DNA from: Leishmania donovani
Taxonomy: Eukaryota; Euglenozoa; Kinetoplastea; Trypanosomatida; Trypanosomatidae
NCBI RefSeq assembly: GCF_000227135.1
Contig: NC_018261.1
Coordinates: 1,312,355 to 1,376,354 of the forward strand
DNA: 64,000 bases
Direction of reading: 5' to 3'
The notes under the pieces are model-generated. The model was not told the DNA's origin. It saw only the letters and a program-made list of their open reading frames with translations, and made no database searches. The position numbers were made by a program, and so were the translations under genes. This document shows, in pieces, positions 52,124 through 62,026 of this stretch (position 1 is the stretch's first letter; every line of letters starts with the position of its first letter).

Positions 52124-53776
52124 GTACGAGTACTGCACCGCGTAAGACAAGGAAAAGGGAGCGAAGAAGCACGCCTACACTCGCCAACCCGGAGGGATGA
52201 GTGCGGTGCTGTGTTGAGTGTGTTGCATTTCGGTGTCTTTTATATGGTCGTGTGTGTATAACGTCGTCGATGCTCTCAGCGGTTTACTCCCGTGTGCACA
52301 TTCACAAGTGACTCCGTTCGTCTGTCGGTGTTGGAGTGCGTATGGTCGTTGTGGCGGTGGTTCTCTGGATCCGCATGCGTTTGTGCTTGCTTATTGTGTG
52401 TGTGTGTGTGTGTAGAGGTGTGTCTGCTTCATCTGATCCCCTGTGCCCCGCCCCTCCCCCGGCCTCTAGGCCCCTGTCCCTCTTGTGTTCTCGTTCGCGC
52501 CCCCTTGTGTGTTAGGCGGGCTCTCAACCTCTGAAGTTCGGACTCGGCTGTCGCGTGCCCTACTGGTTGTGTGTGTGCGTGTACGTGTGTGTATGTGCTT
52601 GCTAGCGCGTGCGCGAATCACCCAGTCTCTTGTTAGCTGCCACCAGCCACTACTCACGGAAAAGTGGGCCAAACGAAAGTGAGGCACAGCATGTAGGGGC
52701 GTCCCCTTGTAGACGCGCGCGTCGCCTGGTTGGTACCGTTGCAAACCGTTGCACATATGGAGGTTCTGAACGTCATCGTTTTTTTTTTGGTGGTGTGGGG
52801 AGCCTCGCATGCGTCTCTGGGTATCTATAAGTGTCTCCGTTTGTTTTCCTCCTCCACTGTTCGACGTTTTGCTGTTGTCTACCTGCGCACAGCGTATACT
52901 TGTGTGCGCCCGCCTCTTTACTTATCCTCGCCGTCACCGCTGCCACGATGCGAGGGCGTGTCGCGGAGAAGAGAGGGGGAGGGCCAATGTCGACCATCTC
53001 AATAGAGTAAGGCGAGCGAAGGACAAAGCCATACACGTTCTCCAGGGCCGCTACTTTGCGTCACCATGTACATTGCCAGGAGGAGTACCTGAACACGTGG
53101 GTGGACAAGACGTCCGCCGTGGCGCTACCTGGAACACGTCGCTGCCAGTGCGGCGGATATGGTGAGTGGGAAGAAGAAGCCTTGAAACTCCGAGCCTACC
53201 GACTCCTCACGTTTGTTTTACGAATGCCCGCTATCCCTCCCCCCTCCCCCTCCGTTCCGTCGTCTTGACGTCTCCGTGAATTCCTTCGCCCTCTCTTGAA
53301 GTTGCAGCCCGGTGAATGAGTCTACCCTGGTGTGGCGCCGGCGCTGCCTATCCAAGGCACGAAAGACCGCAGTCCCATACACACGCACACGCAAACCCGT
53401 TCAGACAAGCGCGTCACCGCAGAGCCGCTTTGCTGGGCCGCGGCATGCGTGTGTGGTGATGGTTTGCTTTCTGTGTGTATGTGTGTGTGCGTGTGCTGCT
53501 TGTGCCACTTCTTATTCTCCTCACGTTGGCTCTCATAGAAACGGTGGTGGTGACCAAAACTGCAGCGTACCTCTGCGCTCCCGCGCCTCCTCACATAGAG
53601 ATAGACAGGAAACGGCACTGCCAACGTGGTGAGGTAGTTTTGCGAGCTGCAGTCGCGCTTCTACCTCCGCCCTCGCAGTTCGCCGCCGTTTTTTTTTTCG
53701 GGGGGGGGGAGTGGTGGTGTTGCCGACGTTGTTTTTGTTCCCCTCTTTCATTGCGGCCGTTGGTGTGGCGGTATCC
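52124..53776. other. Spacer
   Basis: No gene seen. TG run at 52396-52413, T-run at 52782-52790, a CA/GT-rich region at 53380-53500, and a T-run followed by poly-G at 53690-53709 just before the LRR-Sfi1 gene. Confidence 0.65.
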
Positions 53777-56700
53777 ATGTCGAGTGTGACGCTGTCCTCC
53801 GCAGTGCGGGCGAACCCGCGCCTCGTTAGCTCGTCGTTGGACAAGATGACCTGCAACGCACAGGGAATCACCGTGGTGGACATTTACCCCTCTGTGTTGT
53901 CGGCCCTGACGGCGAAGGGTGCACCTGTAAGCGTCGCCGAGAGTGTTCGCGTGTTTGTGCAAGCTGCCCGGTGCAGCCGTCGCGCGCAGCGCCTGAGCAC
54001 CGAGGACAATGGGGACCGTGTCCAGCATAGGCCGGCCGCCTCCCCTGGCCCTGCCGTCACCACTGGTGTGCGCAGCAGCAACTCGCCGGTCGAGAAAGAG
54101 AAATCGGCAGCCAACGAGGACTCCTACTTGAATTGCTTCAATGTGGGTATTGCCATGAGTCTGCACACGGTGCTGCTCTCGCGCAACCGCATCTCGAGCT
54201 TGCTCGGCATAGTGCAGTTCAGGCACTGCGTTTGTCTGTCACTGCTGGGCAACCGCATTCGCACCATCGAGGATTGCGAGCCACTCGCCATGCTGCCTGA
54301 TTTGCAATATCTTTCCCTGGAGTACAACCCGGTGACACGGCTACCGCACTACCGCGCGCATCTACTTCGAATCTGCTCGTGGCCGCAAGAGTTGTCCCCC
54401 AGCACCTGCCGTCTGCGCAAACTAGACAGCGCTGCCGTCACCACGGCAGAGTTGAAACACGCCGCGTTGTGTCTTCTGCGGGAATCGGCGCTGCTGCCGG
54501 AGCTGCTCTACCGCATGCAGCTCCTGGCATTTCTGGTGGACATCGAAAACCGTCAGCGGCTGCACCGCGAACTTCGTCTGCGCGGTCACGTCTTGCATGA
54601 CTTGGGCGAACAGGCAAGTGTGGAGCTGCTGCTGGAACGAGGGGTGGCGCACGCGCTGTCCCGGGTCGGGGTTGCAGGGGCGGCGCACATGGCTCGCCAG
54701 CTTGTGCGCGATCATCGTCGCCTGTGCGCGACCTCGCCTTCTCCGAGCGAGAACAGCAGTGCGCATCTGGCCCGAGCACAGGCACCACACGCGCACACGC
54801 ACACAGGCGTCACAGAGGAGAAAGGCGTGTGTGAGGCTGTTGACGAGAAAAGTGGCAGGGCAGCCGACGTCAGGACCACCAGAGTCACGAACTTCGCATC
54901 TGATACGATAGACCCGAGCGAGATTGCGAGCGTCAGCACCGTCTCCTCCTGCTCACTGCTTTCAAGCACCTCATCCAGTGGCGCGAGTGTGCTGCAGTCG
55001 CTGTCGCATCTGCTTGCAAGCAAAGAGCTGGACTGGAGTCGGAGGTCCTTGCGCCGCGCCGACGCCACGGAGGCTGCTGCTACGTGCAAGGCTTGGTCGA
55101 AGGACGCGTTCCGACAGACGATCGTCTCTCTTGATATCCGCCTGTGCACACTGCTCCTGCGTATCTCGAGCGTTTCGGGGCAGACGCTGACGTCCCATGA
55201 TGTCGACCGCCTGTGTGGGGTGTGGCTGCATGCCGTCTCGCATTGTACGCCGGCGGAGGCCGCAGAGGTGAACGCGACGGGGCCGCGGCGACTGGTTGTC
55301 GAGTTCGGAGCCGTAGCGACGGAGCGCAAGAGTACCAAGAGAAGAGGTGCTTTGGAGGGACAGGTAGCGATGAAACAACGGGAAGCCAGCCTTAGTACAG
55401 TAGTCACCGGTCGCACACCAATGGGCACGGTCGCACCGGTGGAAACGAGCATTAAGGACGCTCTTGAAAAGGAGTCGCGGTCTCTCTCCAGCACCTCACC
55501 GTCACCGCCGCAGCTGGAGCACCGCGACGCGCACGACGTGACGAGGGACTGCACACAGATATCCATGACGTCGCTCTCCTCGGACGCTGCATTGCTGCCG
55601 CGGGATGCGGTTCCGCTGCCCACCACTCGCTCTCGAGCAGACCCAACGCAGCCATCGATGCCCAACCGTGAGACTACTGGAAGCACGGACGCACGGGCTG
55701 CACTTCACGCTATCGCGCAAGACTCGGCCTCTTTGAAGGCATCCGCTCGCGCCGAAACTATTTACGCATTTGAGGCGCTAGCGCGCGGACGTTGCAAGCG
55801 ACGCGCTTTTCAGCAGTGGTGTTCAGCGCTGCGACAGCGCTGGCAAACACGCATCGCGACCGCCTACATTCGCGAAAAGGTCAGCGACGGCGCGGCTGCG
55901 AACATTCGGAGTCCATCCTGGGGTGGCCTTCTTGCCCAGGTGACCTACGTTGAGCGCAAGCGCGGCTTCTTCACTGTTTGGCGTCGGCGAGCGCAGCTGC
56001 ACCGCGACTGCCGCACTCAGCGGCTCCGTAGAGTGTGGAACCTGTTGCGCGAGAAAGCGGCAGCATCGTCCATCCTTCGTGTGCGGTGCGAGCAGGCATC
56101 TGCGCTGGTCGCGCAGCACATGCGGGACGCGGCGTTTCGTACATGGAAGTCCAAGGCGGAAAAGCGGGCAAGCGAGCGGTGCACGGCGGCTCGGCGCCGC
56201 ATCTTTGCTGAGGAGCCGCACAGTACAGACGCCTTCCTCGCACTAGCATCCCTCACGCCAGTAATGGCGCACCTGGCCGCCCGCACACCGTCACCGCGCA
56301 TTACGGTGCTGCGCCGCACCTTGGCAGACGCACTAACGCCTCGCAGAAAAACCTGCACCACAGCCGTGGAAGCACCATCCGTCACCTCGGTGCCTGATGA
56401 GGTTCTCTCGGACACACCTGCAGCAGCGGCAGCAAGCCCGGCCATCATGTCTGTTTGGCGTCACGTGGCGGCCCTCGAGAGACGCGCATGCTCACCTCAC
56501 GCTTCAGCGTCCGTGAGCGATAAAGAAGTGCAACACGGCCGCTATGTATGCAGCTCCTCAGACGAAGAGGCGGGGCTTTCCGCTGTGGGTGCGTCACCAA
56601 CTCCTGGGGTCAGCGTCTCGAGCGATACCGCTACGCCGTTCGTCGGGGTTACCTCCCCGGAGTGGGTGCAGCAGCCACAACCGCTCTGCGGCGCCGCGAG

Positions 56701-57406
56701 GGCCGGAGCACTGCTCAGTGGCCCCAGCGGTGAGCTTTCGCCGCCGCCTGCAATGCGCATGCTTTTTTCGCCCGAGCCGAGGGGCCAGAACGCTGGGCTG
56801 AGTGGATGCAGCCACACCGTCGACGCCGCCACAGTGCAGCCGCGGGCTTTGCAGCCGTCTCCAGCGCAGCTTCCACTCGCACGGGCACATGCTAGATCAT
56901 CCGCAGTTGTGCTGGTACCTCCAGTAAAGTCGACTTCTTACAGATTCTATGGCTCTTCAAAGCCAAGCCGTCTTCCGTCCACCGCCGCTGCCCGTCGAGC
57001 GATTGTGCAGTCATCGTCTACGACCGAAGTGGAAGCTGCGCCGGGCGACGTGGACTCGCCGTACCCTGCTGCCGATGTCGAGGCGTTGGTGGAGCGGGCG
57101 AGGCAGCTTGAGATCGATCGTGACCACCTCATAGAAACGTTGCGGAGCCTTCATCTCTCTCAGCAGAAGCATTGCACACAAGAAAGGCCGCAGCCACTGC
57201 ATGCAGCCTCCACAGCAGACTCTGTATTACTGCCCTCCTCGGCGCCGCCGGCGCCCTCCTTCACCGTTGCCGAGCAGCTGGAAGGGCGGTGCGCCTCTCT
57301 GGAGAAGGAGGTGCATCGGCTGGAGAAGTTTGTGGTTGCGCTACAAGACGAGCGACACCAGCTTCTGGATAATATGAAACGTAGTATGTTTCGTTACAGA
57401 GCATGA
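53777..57406 (+). CDS. LRR protein with Sfi1-like repeats and coiled coil, 1209 aa
   Basis: Three-part protein of 1209 aa. First, SDS22-type leucine-rich repeats lie at about residues 125-200 (LHTVLLSRNRISSLLGI, CVCLSLLGNRIRTIEDC, LQYLSLEYNPVTRLP). Second, at about 660-810 there are spaced units with an aromatic-x-x-W core: AFQQWCSALRQRW, FFTVWRRRAQLH, RVWNLLREKA and AFRTWKSKAEKR. These resemble Sfi1 centrin-binding repeats. Third, coiled-coil segments lie at about 1095-1130 and 1163-1205. Long Ser/Ala-rich regions between them look disordered. LRR plus Sfi1-like plus coiled coil is the make-up of centriole or basal-body proteins, so a basal-body or flagellar role is inferred. The start at 53777 is the first ATG after a T/G homopolymer run; upstream codons are leader. 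Confidence 0.87.
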   Translation: MSSVTLSSAVRANPRLVSSSLDKMTCNAQGITVVDIYPSVLSALTAKGAPVSVAESVRVFVQAARCSRRAQRLSTEDNGDRVQHRPAASPGPAVTTGVRSSNSPVEKEKSAANEDSYLNCFNVGIAMSLHTVLLSRNRISSLLGIVQFRHCVCLSLLGNRIRTIEDCEPLAMLPDLQYLSLEYNPVTRLPHYRAHLLRICSWPQELSPSTCRLRKLDSAAVTTAELKHAALCLLRESALLPELLYRMQLLAFLVDIENRQRLHRELRLRGHVLHDLGEQASVELLLERGVAHALSRVGVAGAAHMARQLVRDHRRLCATSPSPSENSSAHLARAQAPHAHTHTGVTEEKGVCEAVDEKSGRAADVRTTRVTNFASDTIDPSEIASVSTVSSCSLLSSTSSSGASVLQSLSHLLASKELDWSRRSLRRADATEAAATCKAWSKDAFRQTIVSLDIRLCTLLLRISSVSGQTLTSHDVDRLCGVWLHAVSHCTPAEAAEVNATGPRRLVVEFGAVATERKSTKRRGALEGQVAMKQREASLSTVVTGRTPMGTVAPVETSIKDALEKESRSLSSTSPSPPQLEHRDAHDVTRDCTQISMTSLSSDAALLPRDAVPLPTTRSRADPTQPSMPNRETTGSTDARAALHAIAQDSASLKASARAETIYAFEALARGRCKRRAFQQWCSALRQRWQTRIATAYIREKVSDGAAANIRSPSWGGLLAQVTYVERKRGFFTVWRRRAQLHRDCRTQRLRRVWNLLREKAAASSILRVRCEQASALVAQHMRDAAFRTWKSKAEKRASERCTAARRRIFAEEPHSTDAFLALASLTPVMAHLAARTPSPRITVLRRTLADALTPRRKTCTTAVEAPSVTSVPDEVLSDTPAAAAASPAIMSVWRHVAALERRACSPHASASVSDKEVQHGRYVCSSSDEEAGLSAVGASPTPGVSVSSDTATPFVGVTSPEWVQQPQPLCGAARAGALLSGPSGELSPPPAMRMLFSPEPRGQNAGLSGCSHTVDAATVQPRALQPSPAQLPLARAHARSSAVVLVPPVKSTSYRFYGSSKPSRLPSTAAARRAIVQSSSTTEVEAAPGDVDSPYPAADVEALVERARQLEIDRDHLIETLRSLHLSQQKHCTQERPQPLHAASTADSVLLPSSAPPAPSFTVAEQLEGRCASLEKEVHRLEKFVVALQDERHQLLDNMKRSMFRYRA

Positions 57407-58027
57407 TGCGCAACGCCGAAGAAGTGAAAAGCAGCGGAATCAAGGGCAATACCGTCCGCGCGCAGCTGTGGGATAATAGGGTGTGCGGCGCTGCGCACGG
57501 CCTCCGTGCTCGACTGTATCATGTGTCGTTATCTGTTTTGCGTTCACCTGAGCCTCGTCTCTGTCTCTCTCTCGCCCCCTCTCCCTCTTTGAAAGGTGCT
57601 GCGTGTGCCGTCATATGGGCGGGAGAGACGCGTTGGCCATGGCGGGTGGGCACGGGGCCGCGGCCGCCGTGGTCGCACGCACTTCAGCCGAGGGCTCCTA
57701 AACCGCACAAGACGGGAAACGAAAAAACAAGGAAAAAGGGGGAAAGGCCTCCTCCGCCCCCCCCCTCCTCCTCCTCCTCATCCTGCCTCCCTCTTTGATG
57801 CGCAGCCCCTTTAGTTGTGGTTTTGTTTTTTAGCGATGTCGCTCTCTCTCTCTCTCTTCTCGCCTCCCCTCTCTCTCTCACGCACCGTTCACACATACAC
57901 ACACACGTCCGTCCGTGGAACAAAGAGAAAAAAGCAGGTCGAAGGGGAAGGGTCTGCACAAACACCGCTCGCCATCGTGAATTTTATGCACTGTGTCAAG
58001 GGCGCGTAGGCGCAGTAGCGACAGATA
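57407..58027. other. Spacer with CT tract and short upstream ORF
   Basis: No gene seen. CT-rich tracts at about 57560-57592 and 57840-57885. A seven-codon ORF starts at ATG 57985 and ends at the TAG near 58006-58008; it would be an upstream ORF if the acceptor lies before it. Confidence 0.6.
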
Positions 58028-59455
58028 ATGTTTGGCGGTGGTGAGGAGTACTTCCAGGACCCCCCGGAGATCGATCGGGACACGCTTGGTCGCTACGCCA
58101 CCTTCTGCGCTCGCCTACGCGCCATTGAGAAACCTGGCAAAAGGACCATCACCGAAGCCGCCACTCTGGCGCGCGAAGTCGGCGACACCCTCCTTGACTA
58201 CGAGCTCGTCGTCGGTGCACTCTTCCGACATATCAAGACGTGGACAGGCCAGAAGCAACTCGCGTGCTGGTATATACTTGACAAGCTGTGTAAGGAGGAC
58301 CGTGACAAGTACGGCTACACTGCCGGCAAGTACATACTAGAGGTCGGACGAGACCACATCCCTTACGAGGATGCTGATCTCGCCGGCAAGTACGAGAGCC
58401 TCGTGGAGCACTGGGAAAATGTTTTTCCGCGTCATGTCGTCGATGCGCTGTGGATCGCCAAAAAGGAGCGCCTTTGGGCCGTCGACCACCCGACCGAGGT
58501 GAAGCAGCAGCAGCAGGCGGAAGAGGAGGAGTGGGCGCGCGAGGAGGAGGTGATGCAGGACGAAGACGGCCTTAACGACTTTGGCCAGCCATGCATCGAC
58601 TACCTGCAGGGACACTGCAGCTGGGGCGACAGCTGTCGTCTGTACCACCCGCCCGGTGAGGAGGGCTCGCTGCCAGCAGAGTGCCGGATGGGGGACTGGA
58701 AGTGCTCGGCATGCGGCGTCATCAATCGGCACTTTCGACGTCGGTGCTCCAACTGCGTGCGTGAGAAGCCGCAGTACAAGAAAGGGCGCGTACCGTCAGC
58801 GGAGGATAAGCTGCTCTGCACGCCAGACCCGGCAGTGACGGCCGCCTTTCATCAGCAGTTTGGTTACAACCCGTACATGCCAGCGGAGGCGGTAGCGCAC
58901 TTCAAGCTGCGCCTAGAGGGTGTGTCGGCGGAGGAGTACCGCAAGGAGCGCGCGGCAGCGTACCGCGTGCGCATTCTCGGCAAGGCTCCCACTAACCCCG
59001 TCGAGGAGCGTTGCAAGGCGACGAAGCACTTCCCCGACATCGACATGGAGCCAGACGAGGAGTACGAGGTGGGCACGGACGGGCTCGTGGCGAAGCGGCA
59101 GCGCACCGAGAGCCTCGTGCCCGCGAACGCCTCGCCCAATAGCGCTATCGCGCTTCTCGCGCAGCTCGTCATGGAACGTGGCATTTTGGACCCGACCGTC
59201 CCGCAAATTTTCGGCGAGCTTTCCCGGTACATCCGCCAGGCTGCTGGTGACCCAGCAATGGAGCTCAACGAAACTCAGGCGGAGGTGCTGCTGTCTGCTT
59301 GCAAGCTGGGCTTCACCGCGTGGAATGCGAACAAAGGCGCCGTTCCTTCCGTCGCCACTTTCTTCAAGGCAGTTCGGCATAATGAAAGTAAGCTGGGGCT
59401 CTCCAGTGAGCAGGCGGAGCAGCTGGAGTCCATGGCCAGCATGTTCTTGGCGTGA
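58028..59455 (+). CDS. CID-domain protein with CCCH and RanBP2 zinc fingers
   Basis: Predicted RNA-processing factor, 475 aa. Residues of about 15-145 form a helical domain with KRTITEAATLAREVG, LACWYILDKLCKED and LVEHWENVFPRHVVDALW, matching the CID/RPR fold of Pcf11, Nrd1 and SCAF proteins, which bind the RNA polymerase II C-terminal tail. A CCCH zinc finger follows (C189-x7-C197-x5-C203-x3-H207), then a RanBP2-type finger (W224, C226, C229, N233, C240, C243), both typical single-strand RNA binders. After a basic linker, about 375-475 is a helical C-terminal domain. Trypanosomatid RNA polymerase II lacks heptad repeats, so what the CID binds is open. A role in 3'-end processing or termination is inferred. 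Start: the ATG at 58028, right before the CID. Confidence 0.9.
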   Translation: MFGGGEEYFQDPPEIDRDTLGRYATFCARLRAIEKPGKRTITEAATLAREVGDTLLDYELVVGALFRHIKTWTGQKQLACWYILDKLCKEDRDKYGYTAGKYILEVGRDHIPYEDADLAGKYESLVEHWENVFPRHVVDALWIAKKERLWAVDHPTEVKQQQQAEEEEWAREEEVMQDEDGLNDFGQPCIDYLQGHCSWGDSCRLYHPPGEEGSLPAECRMGDWKCSACGVINRHFRRRCSNCVREKPQYKKGRVPSAEDKLLCTPDPAVTAAFHQQFGYNPYMPAEAVAHFKLRLEGVSAEEYRKERAAAYRVRILGKAPTNPVEERCKATKHFPDIDMEPDEEYEVGTDGLVAKRQRTESLVPANASPNSAIALLAQLVMERGILDPTVPQIFGELSRYIRQAAGDPAMELNETQAEVLLSACKLGFTAWNANKGAVPSVATFFKAVRHNESKLGLSSEQAEQLESMASMFLA

Positions 59456-60650
59456 GAAACGCGAAGAAAACCAAAGAGGAAGTCCATCTTGTGTGTGTGT
59501 GTGTGTGTTACAAGTCTCCTTTTGCGCTTGTTTTGCGTCACCGCGAGAACACGCGCATACAGACACGCACACACACACACACACACATCACTACCCGGTT
59601 GAAGCCAGGCAGGAAGGTGAAAGGGTGTGTGCGCGGTATCGTCTCGTCGGCACGCCCTCGTGGCGTCGCTTTCTTGTGTGTGTGCGTGTGTGTTGAGCAG
59701 TGCTGTGCGCGGAACATGGAGGAATGTCAGTTGCCTGTTTGACGTACGCATATGAAAGGAAAAAAAAAACTAAGAGAACAAGACGGTGTGGCGGCACTCA
59801 TGAATTCTCTCACCTCTGCGTAGATGTATAGAGTGGTACCATTTTCTTTTCTGTGCGCGTTTGCGTGTATCAAGGGAGGCGAATCCATATGCGACTTTGC
59901 CGCTGTTGTTCGCCGGCATTCATTGACTGTCCGCAGCCCCCACAAGGTGCGAGTATGATCCCCTCGTCGCAGTTCAACTTGTTTTATTTTTTTACGAGCA
60001 ATGACGGGCTTGTCTCTCTCGCGCGCGCCGCTTCTCCCTCTCCCTCTCCCGCCTCCTGTTTTTGGTTTCCGCCCCTCATGTCACCATGCAGAGGAAACAA
60101 CCAGGTGAAAAGGGGAACAATAATTAGAAGGGCGCCGCTTGGCATCTACACAGCAAACTACCGCCAGCATCACCACATCAGGTAGCCATCACATCTTGCT
60201 AGCGAGACACACGCACACACATATATACATATACGCATACATGCATGCGCACACACGTTACTCAGCGGTCTTGTTGCCCCTCTCCCCTCTTTGCTCGGGC
60301 TCACCCACACATCTCTGCATACGAGCGAGCACGCCGAGCGCACCTCCCGTGCAGCGCTGCTTCCACCCCGCCTCCTGTCTGTGACTCGAGTCTGACCCTC
60401 CTCCTTTTTGCCGGCACACAACGCAAAGCACGAGCGCTTGGGTCGACGGTGCTGTGCGCGTTGATCACTGCCGTCGTACGTCGCATCTTTTCTTTATTCG
60501 TACCATCGCACTCGCTGCGTGTATCTCGCCTACGTGAAGGGAAGTCAGTTCTCCTTCTGTTCACTGCCGCCGTTGCCGAAGCCTCGTTGAGCGCCTCATC
60601 ACTTTTCTGTGTTTTTCTCCTTCGTCTCTCTCCCTTGTCCCGTGAAGTCG
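59456..60650. other. Spacer with CA/TG and TA/CA repeats
   Basis: No gene seen. TG run at 59492-59508, CA run at 59569-59586, A-run at 59760-59769, a CACATATATACATATACGC block near 60217-60237, and T/C-rich leader at about 60600-60640. Confidence 0.65.
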
Positions 60651-61727
60651 ATGACCTCTGTAATCCTCGTGAACCCCATCGCCTTTGGGCCAAATCCGAA
60701 GACGAAGGACAACGCCCTGATTCAGTCCATGCACGTCGGCAACGCGAAGGCTGACATGGATCGCTCGCAGGTCTGCGCGCTTGTAACCGAACTAGAGTCC
60801 TTCTTCAAGGTGAGCTGCGGCGTCCGCACCGTCGTCGTTCACCAATCCCGCGAGCCGAAACTGTGCCGGGTGACGCTGGAGGAGCGCGGTGAGAGTGTCT
60901 GTGTCGCGGACAGCCTCTCCGTCCACAATGTCGTCGACGGCAACGGCGTCATTCAGCGCCATCTTGTTGTCTTTTACCCAATGAATCCGTTCCGCCAAGG
61001 TGAGCTGGCCCGCAAGCAGCTTGTCAACCACATCACCAAGGCAGCGGAGGAGAATGCCGCGATCGAGCTGATTGATCTGCGGCCTTTTGAGGAGGAGGGC
61101 AAATACCTGGAGGGGTCGGGCTCTCTCATCTTTTCGCCCGGCGGCAGGTACGTGTACACGGCCGTTTCTCAGCGTAGCCATCCCGATGTGTTGGAGGCGC
61201 TGTGCCGGCCAGAAAACCTGAACATTCCTCCTGAAAATCGCTTTCTTCTGCGCTGCAAGAACGCGATACCGCACACGAACTTGCTGGGGTGGTGCGGCAC
61301 GGGTATCTGCGCCTGGGCCATCAGCAGCCTTGTCTTCGATGTGGAGGAGGAGGAGGTGGCCTTCTACGACCACCTGTCCGCCGTCTACTCCTGCGTCCTG
61401 GAACTGAGTGAGGCGGAGGTGGAGAAGTTTGCGGCGAGTGCGCTGGAGGTGCCTGTGCAGCCACAGAGTGGGAGCGCAGGCAACGCGCACTACGTTTTGG
61501 TAATCTCAGAAACGGCCCTGGCGGGACTCACTTCCAAGAACCGTGAGCTGCTCATAGACTGGTACGGCGAAGAGAACGTGCACACCTTCTACGGCGAAGT
61601 CCTCGAGCGCCGCTGCGGTACCTCGCTGCCTTCCTGCATTGCTGCCTCCTACACACTGGGGTCTCGGCCGCCTTTGCCATCGCAGCCGTCCACAATTGAG
61701 TTGCTGCGGCTCGGTGCCAATAGCTGA
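60651..61727 (+). CDS. Amidinotransferase-fold hydrolase, CtlX/DDAH-like
   Basis: Predicted member of the guanidino-group-modifying superfamily (arginine deiminase, DDAH, CtlX), 358 aa. Residues 6-20 (LVNPIAFGPNPKTKDNA) match the CtlX N-terminus. D87 in VADSLSVHN sits where family members have the guanidinium-binding Asp before FPNNW, and YPMNPFRQGE matches their YPMxxxNRRxER. E154 in LEGSGSLIF, H208 in IPHTNLLG and C329 in LPSCIAAS occupy the catalytic Glu/His/Cys positions. CtlX-type enzymes hydrolyse citrulline or related ureido/guanidino compounds, but the degenerate NNW segment (here HNVV) means the substrate is uncertain. No targeting signal is visible. The start is the first ATG after the leader; the 14 upstream codons lack an ATG. 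Confidence 0.85.
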   Translation: MTSVILVNPIAFGPNPKTKDNALIQSMHVGNAKADMDRSQVCALVTELESFFKVSCGVRTVVVHQSREPKLCRVTLEERGESVCVADSLSVHNVVDGNGVIQRHLVVFYPMNPFRQGELARKQLVNHITKAAEENAAIELIDLRPFEEEGKYLEGSGSLIFSPGGRYVYTAVSQRSHPDVLEALCRPENLNIPPENRFLLRCKNAIPHTNLLGWCGTGICAWAISSLVFDVEEEEVAFYDHLSAVYSCVLELSEAEVEKFAASALEVPVQPQSGSAGNAHYVLVISETALAGLTSKNRELLIDWYGEENVHTFYGEVLERRCGTSLPSCIAASYTLGSRPPLPSQPSTIELLRLGANS

Positions 61728-61999
61728 GGCGGCGTGGTGCTCTGATGGATGCAAACGCCCCTTCACATCCCTCGACGCTCCAGCGCGTTCTTTTTCGTTG
61801 TGCATGTGTCGGTGGTTTCCCTTTTCCCACGTATTAGCACGTCCCTCTGTGCGTTTTCTGTTAGCGTGTCTGCGCCCACCCATCTCTTACGCACACACGC
61901 TCGCATGCACCCCACCCCCGCCCCCTCCTCCTCGGCTTTGTCCATACCGCTGCCGTCTGGTGCCACGCGCCTGCTGCTGAAAGGCCTAGCTACGGTGAT

Positions 62000-62026
62000 G
62001 TGTGTGTGTGTGTGTGTGTGTGTGTT
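62000..62026 (+). repeat. (TG)n microsatellite
   Basis: About 13 TG units within the downstream non-coding region. Confidence 0.85.
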
